The notes beneath the pieces are model-generated. The model made no database searches, was not told the origin of the DNA, and was given only the letters and a program-made list of their open reading frames with translations. Position numbers and translations under genes: made by a program. From the NCBI GenBank assembly GCA_964019135.1, contig OZ025255.1, forward strand, positions 2,418,001 through 2,482,000: 64,000 bases of DNA, written 5' to 3'. This document shows positions 18,491-28,500 of this stretch, piece after piece. The stretch comes from Arenicola marina. Lineage: Eukaryota > Annelida > Polychaeta > Arenicolidae. Each line of letters begins with the position of its first letter. The stretch's first letter is position 1.

Positions 18491-18749
18491 CTGTTATAAT
18501 AATTATAAAAATCAAAGAATAAAGATAAAGTAAACAACTGCTGAGCAGTTGGTGATTTACGTAATCAAGTGTTTACATCCTTCGTTATTACCAGGATGTT
18601 ACGTTCCAAACTTATTGGCCCCCTGATATAGTCCCATAATGAGCGGGGCGAGAGGAGTGAGGGTACGGGAGGGGGGGGGGGAGCGGGTGAGCGATTGAGA
18701 GGGCAGAGGTGGTGAGGAAGTAAGGGGGTGAGAGATGAGGGGAGTGAGG

Positions 18750-21180
18750 GGGTTCACGAGGATGAGTTGGCTGAGGGGGTTCACGAGGACGAGTTGGCTG
18801 AGAGGGTTGACGAGGATGAGTTGGCTGAGAGGGCTGATGAGGATGAGTTGGCTGAGAGGGTTGACGAGGATGAGTTGGCTGAGAGGGTTGACGAGGATGA
18901 GTTGGCTGAGAGGGTTGACGAGGATGAGTTGGCTGAGAGGGTTGACGAGGATGAGTTGGCTGAGAGGGTTGACGAGGATGAGTTGGCTGAGAGGGTTGAC
19001 GAGGATGAGTTGGCTGAGAGGGTTGACGAGGATCCGTTGGCTGAGAGGGTTGACGAGGATGAGTTGGCTGAGAGGGTTGACGAGGATGAATTGGCTGAGA
19101 AGGTTGACGAGGATGAGTTGGCTGAGAGGGTTGACGAGGATGAGTTGGCTGAGAGGGTTGACGAGGATGAGTTGGCTGAGAGGGTTGACGAGGATGAGTT
19201 GGCTGAGAGGGTTGATGAGGATGAGTTGGCTGAGAGGGTTGACGAGGATCCGTTGGCTGAGAGGGTTGACGAGGATGAGTTGGCTGAGAGGGTTGACGAG
19301 GATGAATTGGCTGAGAGGGTTGACGAGGATGAGTTGGCTGAGAGGGTTGACGAGGATGAGTTGGCTGAGAGGGTTGATGAGGATGAGTTGGCTGAGAGGG
19401 TTGATGAGGATGAGTTGGCTGAGAGGGTTGACGAGGATGAGTTGGCTGAGAGGGTTGACGAGGATGAGTTGGCTGAGAGGGTTGACGAGGATCCGTTGGC
19501 TGAGAGGGTTGACGAGGATGAGTTGGCTGAGAGGGTTGACGAGGATGAATTGGCTGAGAGGGTTGACGAGGATGAGTTGGCTGAGAGGGTTGACGAGGAT
19601 GAGTTGGCTGAGAGGGTTGGCGAGGATGAGTTGGCTGAGAGGGTTGACGAGGATGAGTTGGCTGAGAGGGTTGACGAGGATGAATTGGCTGAGAGGGTTG
19701 ACGAGGATGAGTTGGCTGAGAGGGTTGACGAGGATGAGTTGGCTGAGAGGGTTGACGAGGATGAGTTGGCTGAGAGGGTTGACGAGGATGAGTTGGCTGA
19801 GAGGGTTGATGAGGATGAGTTGGCTGAGAGGGTTGACGAGGATCCGTTGGCTGAGAGGGTTGACGAGGATGAGTTGGCTGAGAGGGTTGACGAGGATGAG
19901 TTGGCTGAGAGGGTTGACGAGGATGAGTTGGCTGAGAGGGTTGACGAGGATGAGTTGGCTGAGAGGGTTGACAAGGATGAGTTGGCTGAGAGGGTTGACG
20001 AGGATGAGTTGGCTGAGAGGGTTGACAAGGATGAGTTGGCTGAGAGGGTTGACGAGGATGAGTTGGCTGAGAGGGTTGACGAGGATGAGTTGGCTGAGAG
20101 GGTTGACGAGGATGAGTTGGCTGAGAGGGTTGACGAGGATGAGTTGGCTGAGAGGGTTGACGAGGATCCGTTGGCTGAGAGGGTTGACGAGGATGAGTTG
20201 GCTGAGAGGGTTGACGAGGATGAATTGGCTGAGAAGGTTGACGAGGATGAGTTGGCTGAGAGGGTTGACGAGGATGAGTTGGCTGAGAGGGTTGACGAGG
20301 ATGAGTTGGCTGAGAGGGTTGACGAGGATGAGTTGGCTGAGAGGGTTGATGAGGATGAGTTGGCTGAGAGGGTTGACGAGGATCCGTTGGCTGAGAGGGT
20401 TGACGAGGATGAGTTGGCTGAGAGGGTTGACGAGGATGAATTGGCTGAGAGGGTTGACGAGGATGAGTTGGCTGAGAGGGTTGACGAGGATGAGTTGGCT
20501 GAGAGGGTTGACGAGGATGAGTTGGCTGAGAGGGTTGACGAGGATGAGTTGGCTGAGAGGGTTGATGAGGATGAGTTGGCTGAGAGGGTTGATGAGGATG
20601 AGTTGGCTGAGAGGGTTGACGAGGATGAGTTGGCTGAGAGGGTTGACGAGGATGAGTTGGCTGAGAGGGTTGATGAGGATGAGTTGGCTGAGAGGGTTGA
20701 CGAGGATCCGTTGGCTGAGAGGGTTGACGAGGATGAGTTGGCTGAGAGGGTTGACGAGGATGAATTGGCTGAGAGGGTTGACGAGGATGAGTTGGCTGAG
20801 AGGGTTGACGAGGATGAGTTGGCTGAGAGGGTTGACGAGGATGAGTTGGCTGAGAGGGTTGATGAGGATGAGTTGGCTGAGAGGGTTGATGAGGATGAGT
20901 TGGCTGAGAGGGTTGACGAGGATGAGTTGGCTGAGAGGGTTGACGAGGATGAGTTGGCTGAGAGGGTTGATGAGGATGAGTTGGCTGAGAGGGTTGATGA
21001 GGATGAGTTGGCTGAGAGGGTTGACGAGGATGAGTTGGCTGAGAGGGTTGACGAGGATGAGTTGGCTGAGAGGGTTGACGAGGATCCGTTGGCTGAGAGG
21101 GTTGACGAGGATGAGTTGGCTGAGAGGGTTGACGAGGATGAATTGGCTGAGAGGGTTGACGAGGATGAGTTGGATCAGAG
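18750..21180. repeat. 27-bp minisatellite with higher-order structure
   Basis: About 90 copies of a 27-bp unit (GACGAGGATGAGTTGGCTGA plus GAGGGTT). Eight units carry GATCCG instead of GATGAG, at 19031, 19247, 19490, 19841, 20165, 20381, 20705 and 21083. The intervals are exact multiples of 27 (8, 9, 13, 12, 8, 12 and 14 units). The period divides by three, so frames of about 830 codons stay open on + and a 415-codon frame on minus. It lies in the intron 18491-23041. Confidence 0.96.
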
Positions 21181-21224
21181 GGTTGACAGGGGTGCGTGGG
21201 GCACGATATAAGGTGCGAGGTGAG

Positions 21225-23033
21225 ATATGAGATGGTAGGGTGATGGGTGATGGTTGAAGGGTAAGGGGAAAGGGATCAGTGGGTGAGGGGTGAGGGGTGA
21301 GGGGTGAGAGGGGAGAAGGGTGAGAGATGAGGCGTGAGGGGTGAGGGGTGAGGGGAGAAGGATCAGTGGGGTGAGGGGTCAGGGGTTAGGAGGGAGGGAT
21401 GAGAGGGGTGAGGGGTGAGAGGGGTTTGGAGTGAGGGGTGAGGGGGTGAGAGAGGTGAGGGATGAGGAGTGAGGGGGGTGAGAGGTGTGAGAGGGGTGAG
21501 GGGTAAGGGGTGAGGGGTAAGGGATCAGCGGGGGGGTGGCGAGGCGTGAGGGGTGAGAGGTGGAGGAGGGATGAGGAATGAGGGGTGAGGGGTGAGGGGT
21601 CAGAGGGGTGAGAGGTGTGAGAGGGGTGAAGGGTGAGGGGTGAGGGCGGGTGGCGAGGCGCGAGGGGTAAGAGGGGTGAGGAATGAGGGGTTAGGGGTGA
21701 GAAGTGTGAGAGGGTTGAGGGGTGAGGGGTAAGGGGTAAGGGGTAACGGGTAAGGGGTGAGGGGTGAGGGGTGAGGGGTGAGGGGTGTGATAGGGGTGAG
21801 GGGTGAGAGGTGAGGGCCGAGGGGTGAGGGGTAAAAGGCGTAAGGGGTGAGGGTGAGGGGTGAGGGGTGAGGGTGAGGGGTGAGGGGTGAGGGGTGAGAG
21901 TTGGGGGGTGAGGGGTGAGGGGTGAGAGGTGAGGGGTGAGAGGGGTTTGGAGTGAGGGGTGAGGGGGTGAGAGAGGTGAGGGATGAGGAGTGAGGGGGGT
22001 GAGAGATGTGAGAGGGGTGAGGGGTAAGGGGTGAGGGGTAAGGGATCAGCGGGGGGGTGGCGAGGCGTGTGGGGTGAGAGGTGGAAGAGGGATGAGGAAT
22101 GAGGGGTGAGGGGTCAGAGGGGTGAGAGGTGTGAGAGGGGTGAAGGGTGAGGGGTGAGGGCGGGTGGCGAGGCGTGAGGGGTAAGAGGGGTGAGGAATGA
22201 GGGGTTAGGGGTGAGAAGTGTGAGAGGGGTGAGGGGTGAGGGGTAAGGGGTAACGGGTAAGGGGTGAGGGGTGACGGGTGAGGGGTGAAATGTTTGTGTT
22301 TTAGGCCACTTTTGTGCACATACAGGCTAAATTGGGCCAAGGAACCTCCCGGGACGATGAAGGATGAAGGAATGAAACATGCCCCAGATTAGGTGCCCGA
22401 GCCCGGATTCCAACCCAAGACCTATTGATCTGCGGTCTAGTGCGCTAACCACTACACCAGGGAGGGCCCCCGGGGTGAGGGGTGAGGGGTGAGGGGTGTG
22501 ATAGGGGTGAGGGGTGAGAGGTGAGGGCCGAGGGGTGAGGGGTAAGAGGCGTAAGGGGTGAGGGGTGAGGGGTGAGGGGTGAGGGGTGAGAGGTGAGGGG
22601 TGAGAGGTGAGGGGTGAGGGGTGAGGAGTGAGGGGTGAGGGGTGAGGGGTGAGGGGTAACGGGTGAGGGGTGGGTGGCGAGGCGTGAGGGGTGAGAGGTG
22701 GAAGAGGGGTGAGGAATGAGGGGTAAGGGGTGAGAGGTGTGAGAGGGGTGAGGGGTGAGGGGTGAGGGGTGAGGGGTGAGGGTGGGTGGCGAGGCGTGAG
22801 GGGTGAGAGGTGTAAGAGGAATGAGGGGTGAGGGGTGAGGGGTGAGAAGTGTGAGAGGGGTGAGGGGTGAGGGGTGAGGGGTGAGGGGTGAGGGGTAAGG
22901 GGTGAGGGGTGAGGGGTAAGGGGCGAGGGTTGAGGAGTGAGTGGTGAAAGGGGGGTGAGGGGTGAGGGGTGAGGGGGGAGGGGTGAGGGGTGAGAGGTGG
23001 AAGAGGGATGAGGAATGAGGGGTGAGCGGGTGG
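21225..23033. repeat. GAGGGGTG 8-bp array in an intron
   Basis: Runs of GAGGGGTG with longer recurring blocks (for example GGGCGGGTGGCGAGGCGTGA near 21645, 22150 and 22675, 22790). It is interrupted by the SINE at 22288-22473. On minus it reads CACCCCTC and begins about 10 nt after the donor at 23041. Thr/Pro/Ser/His-rich frames on minus are by-products. Confidence 0.93.
22288..22473 (-). mobile_element. tRNA-derived SINE inside the GAGGGGTG array
   Basis: Read on minus, it starts with a tRNA-like head. An A-box-like TGGTGTAGTGGTTAG (22445-22459) is followed by a B-box-like GGTTGGAATCC (22405-22415), which differs from the usual GGTTCGANNCC at one position. AGACC/GGTCT can form an anticodon-like stem but with an 11-base loop. 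About 110 bases of non-tRNA tail follow, whose last part recurs at 6748-6813. It is a retroposon, not a working tRNA gene. Confidence 0.8.
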
Positions 23034-23041
23034 GGCGCCAC

Positions 23042-23157
23042 CTGTTGGTTGTCTATGTGTGCGCGCGCAGCCTTCAGTTCCTCGGCGGCCGCCTTCCACG
23101 CCTTGTGACGGGCGATGATCACTTTGTGGACCTTGCGCACTGCGTTCTGCTCCACGT
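23042..23157 (-). CDS. Voltage-sensor protein, coiled-coil exon
   Basis: A 116-nt exon between acceptor CTTGTTCCAG and donor GTGGCG. Two bases complete Asp (G from the S4 exon plus AC); 38 codons follow in phase 0. The peptide VEQNAVRKVHKVIIARHKAW, then AAAEELKAARAHIDNQQ, is a highly charged helix directly after S4. This is where Hv1 and TMEM266 carry the coiled coil used for dimerisation. Confidence 0.85.
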
Positions 23158-23309
23158 CTGGAACAAGACAGGGAAACCAGTGAATACGTCACCCTTCTAA
23201 CGCAATACTGGTCACTTCAAACATGTTATATTTACTGCAAGTATGTACGCTTAATCAACCCAAAAGGATTCATTTCTGTCCCAGTACTTAATGTGTAAAT
23301 GCTGCACAC

Positions 23310-24136
23310 TGCGCCAGACATGGAGTATGACGCACGTACTGTGGCAGACATGGAGTGTGACGCACGTACTTCCGCGGACATAGACTGTGACGCACGTACT
23401 GTGACAGACATGGAAGGTGACGCACGTACTGTGGCAGACATGCAGTGTGACGTAACAGCTGTGGCAGACATGGAGTGTGAAGCACGTACTGTGACAGACA
23501 TGAAGTGTGACGCACGTACTGTGGCACACATGGAGTGTGACGCACGCACTGTGGCACACATGGAGTGTGACGCACGCACTGTGGCAGACATGGAGTATGA
23601 CGCACGTACTGTGACAGACATGGAGTGTGACACACGTACTCTGGCAGACATGGAGTGTGACGCACGCACTGTGGCAGACATGGTGTGTGACGTACGTACT
23701 GTGACAGACATGGAAGGTGACGCACGTACTGTGGCAGACATGCAGTGTGACGTAACAGCTGTGGCAGACATGGAGTGTGACGCATGTACTGTGACAGACA
23801 CGGAATGTGATGCACGCACTGCGGCAGACATGGAGTGTGACGCACGTACTGTGACAGACACGGAATGTGATGCACGCACTGCGGCAGACATGGAGTGTGA
23901 CGCACGCACTGCGGCAGACATGGAGTGTGACGCACGCACTGCGGCAGACATGGAGTGTGACGCACGCACTGCGGCAGACATGGAGTGTGAGGCATGTACT
24001 GCGGCAGACATGGAGTGTGACGCACGCACTGCGGCAGACATGGAGTGTGAGGCATGTACTGCGGCTGACATGGAGTGTGACGCACGCACTGCGGCTGACA
24101 TGGAGTGTGACGCATGTACTGTGTGTGACGCACGTA
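23310..24136. repeat. 30-bp minisatellite carrying the splice-donor motif
   Basis: About 27 copies of a 30-bp unit (GGCAGACATGGAGTGTGACG, then CACGTACTGT). It fills most of intron 23158-24137 and reaches the donor itself. A block of about 300 bp recurs (the GACATGGAAGGTGACG unit at 23401 and 23701). Open frames of 290-380 codons here are by-products. Confidence 0.95.
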
Positions 24137-24137
24137 C

Positions 24138-24276
24138 CTCGGTGGATGCGGTGGACCCTCCACAGACGGAGCACGATGACGTAACCCACGGCGTACGTCA
24201 CGCGGCGCCCCGGCACCGCCAGCGTCAGCGCCACGTAGAGGGAGAATGCAACCAGCACCACCAGACTGTCAAACAC
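24138..24276 (-). CDS. Hv1/TMEM266-like voltage-sensor protein, S3-S4 exon
   Basis: The core exon of a four-helix voltage-sensor membrane protein. It runs from acceptor TTTCCGCCAG to donor GTACGT: 46 codons plus one base. Residues 1-20 are S3, starting VFD; D3 matches the conserved S3 aspartate of Hv1. Residue 14 is Tyr where Hv1 has a second aspartate. Residues 31-46 are S4, with Arg at 37, 40, 43 and 46 in RLWRVHRI and following, the strict every-third-residue pattern; Hv1 has Asn at the fourth position. There is no pore domain, since a charged coiled coil follows S4 directly. This argues for the Hv1/TMEM266 group rather than a cation channel. The long tail favours TMEM266-like. S1 and most of S2 are not seen. 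Whether it conducts protons is unknown. Confidence 0.86.
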
Positions 24277-24792
24277 CTGGCGGAAACGGGCGAATTACAC
24301 TTCAAACTGACACAATATATGTCTGGCGGATTCATGAGACACAAAACAAGGATTTGCCAAAGCACGCCATCAGACGACTTGAAGTTATTATTATATATGA
24401 ATCCCGGGATATTAATATCTGTGCTGCGATTCAAACGTTAAATAACAGCATTTCTGGCTAATCGTATCCTTTCTGTGTGCCTGCCTTCCGCAACAGTATT
24501 TGGATATTTGTTCTTGTAAAATGCCAAAAGATAAGTTCCACGTTTGCGGGCAGGCTGCGTTCACTGGCGCGAACAAGTTACAAACTGCGTATCTGGTTTC
24601 TTCCCAAATTTATCATATGGCTTATAAAAAAGTCCGAATAAATTAAAAGTCGAATAAATTAAACTTAATTAAGACGGTGCATTATAAAGTTCGAGCTGAA
24701 CGGCTTACAAATAGACAATTGCAGCTTATAATCCTACTAATACAGAGCATTCTGTATCCGCTCTTCGTTCATGGCCCACAACGATGCCTTAC
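24277..24792 (-). other. Intron between S2-S3 and S3-S4 exons
   Basis: A 516-nt intron with donor GTAAGG (24792-24787) and acceptor CCGCCAG. It has no tandem array, unlike the longer introns. Confidence 0.7.
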
Positions 24793-24846
24793 CTGCCATC
24801 GGTCGTAAATAAGGTCCACTCCTTTGGCCACAACCCTGAGAAGTAT
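24793..24846 (-). CDS. Voltage-sensor protein, S2-S3 linker exon
   Basis: A 54-nt exon, exactly 18 codons with phase 0 at both ends, between acceptor CCACTTTCAG and donor GTAAGG. It reads ILLRVVAKGVDLIYDRWQ and runs on into VFDSLVV. The pattern of an S2 end, a basic linker and a short stretch before VFD is that of Hv1-type voltage sensors. It is short, so support comes from splice sites, phase and context. Confidence 0.8.
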
Positions 24847-24989
24847 CTGAAAGTGGGACATAAAGTGCGTTGTAAGGCATCAGGCAGCATATGTACCTGC
24901 ATGACATGTCTATAGCGGTCTAAAGGCATACACCTTGATATATTTTTAAGAAAAGACACTAAATTAAAATATTTGATCTTTTACGTCAC

Positions 24990-25013
24990 CTTTGCATACA
25001 GGAAGGCCCAGCG
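24990..25013 (-). CDS. Possible S2 exon end, cut by the 39-bp satellite
   Basis: Before a donor-like GTGACG (24989-24984), eight codons read RWAFLYAK in the phase needed to join the ILLRVV exon; the intron would be 143 nt. It looks like an S2 segment. The codon directly upstream in this frame is TAA, inside the first satellite unit, and no acceptor AG is visible. The exon is therefore truncated by the array, mis-assembled, or a false call. Confidence 0.4.
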
Positions 25014-25577
25014 TTATATATTACATACTGGTCATCGTTATACTGGCGAGCGTTATACTGGTTAGTTATACTTGTCACCGATATACTGCCCGACGTTATA
25101 TATTTTTTACTGGTCACCCTTATACTGCTCAGGGTTATATAATATATACTACCCACCGTTATACTGCTCAGGGTTATATATTATATACTGGTCACTGTTA
25201 TACTGCTCAGAGTCATATATTATATACTGCTCACTGTTATACTGCCCAGGGTCATATATTATATACTGGTCACCGTTATACTGCTCAGGGTTATATATTA
25301 TATACTGGTCACTGTTATACCGCCCAGGGTCATATATTATATACTGGTCACCGTTATACTGCTCAGGGTTATATATTATATACTGGTCACTGTTATACTG
25401 CTCAGGGTTATATATTATATACTGGTCACTGTTATACTGCTCAGGGTTATATATTATATACTGGTCACCGTTATACTGCTCAGGGTTATATATTATATAC
25501 TGGTCACCGTTATACTGCTCAGGGTTATATATTACATACTGGTCACGGTCATACTGCTCAGGGTTATATAATATAAA

Positions 25578-28500
25578 GTGGTCACTGTTATACTGCTCAG
25601 GGTTATCTATTATATACTGGTCACTGTTATAGTGATCAGAGTTATATATTATATACTGGTCACCGTTATATTGCTCAGGGTTATATATTATATACTGGTC
25701 ACTGCCATACTGCTCAGGGTTATATATTATATACTGGTCACCGTTATACTGCTCAAGGTTATATATTATATACTGGTCACCGTTATACTGCTAAGGGTTA
25801 TATATTACATACTGGTCACTGTTATACTGCTCAGGGTTATATATTATATACTGGTCAACGTTATACTGCTCAGGGTTATATATTATATACTGGTCACCGT
25901 CATACTGCTCAGGGTTACATATTACATACTGTTCACGGTTATACCGCTCAGGGTTATATATTGTATACTGGTCACTGTTATACTGCTCAGGGTTATATAT
26001 TATATACTGGTCACCGTTATACTGCTCAGGGTTATATATTATATACTGGTCACCGTTATACTGCTCAGGGTTATATATTACATACTGGTCACGGTCATAC
26101 TGCTCAGGGTTATATATTATAAAGTGGTCACTGTTATACTGCTCAGGGTTATCTATTATATACTGGTCACCGTTATACTGATCAGAGTTATATATTATAT
26201 ACTGGTCACCGTTATATTGCTCAGGGTTATATATTATATCCTGGTCACTGTCATACTGCTCAAGGTTATATATTATATACTGGTCACCGTTATACTGCTC
26301 AGGGTTATATATTATATACTGGTCACCGTTATACTGCTAAGGGTTATATATTACATACTGGTCACTGTTATACTGCTCAGGGTTATATATTATATACTGG
26401 TCAACGTTATACTGCTCAGGGTTATATATTATATACTGGTCACCGTCATACTGCTCAGGATTATATATTACATACTGGTCACGGTTATACTGCTCAGGGT
26501 TATATTCTGTATACTGGTCTCTGTTATACTGCTCAGGGTTATATATTATATACTGGTCACTGATATACTGCTCAGGGTCATATATTATATACTGGTCACT
26601 GTTATACTGCTCAGGGTTATATATTATATACTGGTCAGTTATACTGCTCAGAGTCATATATTATATACTGGTCACTGTTATACTGCCCAGGGTCATATAT
26701 TATATACTGGTCACCGGTATACTGCTCAGGTTTATATATTATATACTGGTCACTGTTATACTGCTCAGGGTCATATATTATATACTGGTCACTGTTATAC
26801 TGCTCAGGGTTATATATTATATACTTGTCACTGTTATACTGCTCTGGGTTATATATTATATACTGGTCACCGTTATATTGCTCAGGGTTATATATTATAT
26901 ACTGGTCACTGTTATACTGCTCAGGGTTATCTATTATATACTGGTCACTGTTATACTGATCAGAGTTATATATTATATACTGGTCACCGTTATACTGCTC
27001 AGGGTTATATATTATATACTGGTCAGTGTTATACTGCTCAGGGTTATATATTATATACTGGTCACTGTTATACTGCTCAGGGTTATATATTATATACTGG
27101 TCACCGTTATACTGCTCAGGGTTATATATTATATACTGGTCACCGTTATACTGCTCAGGGTTATATATTACATACTGGTCACGGTCATACTGCTCAGGGT
27201 TATATAATATAAAGTGGTCACTGTTATACTGCTCAGGGTTATCTATTATATACTGGTCACTGTTATAGTGATCAGAGTTATATATTATATACTGGTCACC
27301 GTTATATTGCTCAGGGTTATATATTATATACTGGTCACTGCCATACTGCTCAGGGTTATATATTATATACTGGTCACCGTTATACTGCTCAAGGTTATAT
27401 ATTATATACTGGTCACCGTTATACTGCTAAGGGTTATATATTACATACTGGTCACTGTTATACTGCTCAGGGTTATATATTATATACTGGTCAACGTTAT
27501 ACTGCTCAGGGTTATATATTATATACTGGTCACCGTCATACTGCTCAGGGTTACATATTACATACTGTTCACGGTTATACCGCTCAGGGTTATATATTGT
27601 ATACTGGTCACTGTTATACTGCTCAGGGTTATATATTATATACTGGTCACCGTTATACTGCTCAGGGTTATATATTATATACTGGTCACTGCCATACTGC
27701 TCAGGGTTATATATTATATACTGGTCACCGTTATACTGCTCAAGGTTATATATTATATACTGGTCACCGTTATACTGCTAAGGGTTATATATTACATACT
27801 GGTCACTGTTATACTGCTCAGGGTTATATATTATATACTGGTCAACGTTATACTGCTCAGGGTTATATATTATATACTGGTCACCGTTATACTGCTCAAG
27901 GTTATATATTATATACTGGTCACCGTTATACTGCTAAGGGTTATATATTACATACTGGTCACTGTTATACTGCTCAGGGTTATATATTATATACTGGTCA
28001 ACGTTATACTGCTCAGGGTTATATATTATATACTGGTCACCGTCATACTGCTCAGGGTTACATATTACATACTGTTCACGGTTATACCGCTCAGGGTTAT
28101 ATATTGTATACTGGTCACTGTTATACTGCTCAGGGTTATATATTATATACTGGTCACCGTTATACTGCTCAGGGTTATATATTATATACTGGTCACCGTT
28201 ATACTGCTCAGGGTTATATATTACATACTGGTCACGGTCATACTGCTCAGGGTTATATATTATAAAGTGGTCACTGTTATACTGCTCAGGGTTATCTATT
28301 ATATACTGGTCACCGTTATACTGATCAGAGTTATATATTATATACTGGTCACCGTTATATTGCTCAGGGTTATATATTATATCCTGGTCACTGTCATACT
28401 GCTCAGGGTTATATATTATATACTGGTCACCGTTATACTGCTCAGGGTTATATATTATATACTGGTCACCGTTATACTGCTAAGGGTTATATATTACATA

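Noticed and set aside
18728..21230. Open frames of 827 and 831 codons (VDEDELAER-type and WLRGLTRMS-type repeats)
   Set aside because: They are reading-frame by-products of a 27-bp stop-free minisatellite inside an intron of a minus-strand gene. Overlapping frames are equally open and there is no non-repeat domain.
22400..22465. Functional tRNA gene on minus
   Set aside because: The B box has a mismatch, the anticodon-like loop is too long, no good acceptor stem is seen, and a SINE tail continues after it.
21600..23192. Long Thr/Pro/His/Ser-rich frames on minus next to the coiled-coil exon
   Set aside because: They arise when the exon is read through its donor into the CACCCCTC array. The donor at 23041 and phase fit with the next exon favour splicing.
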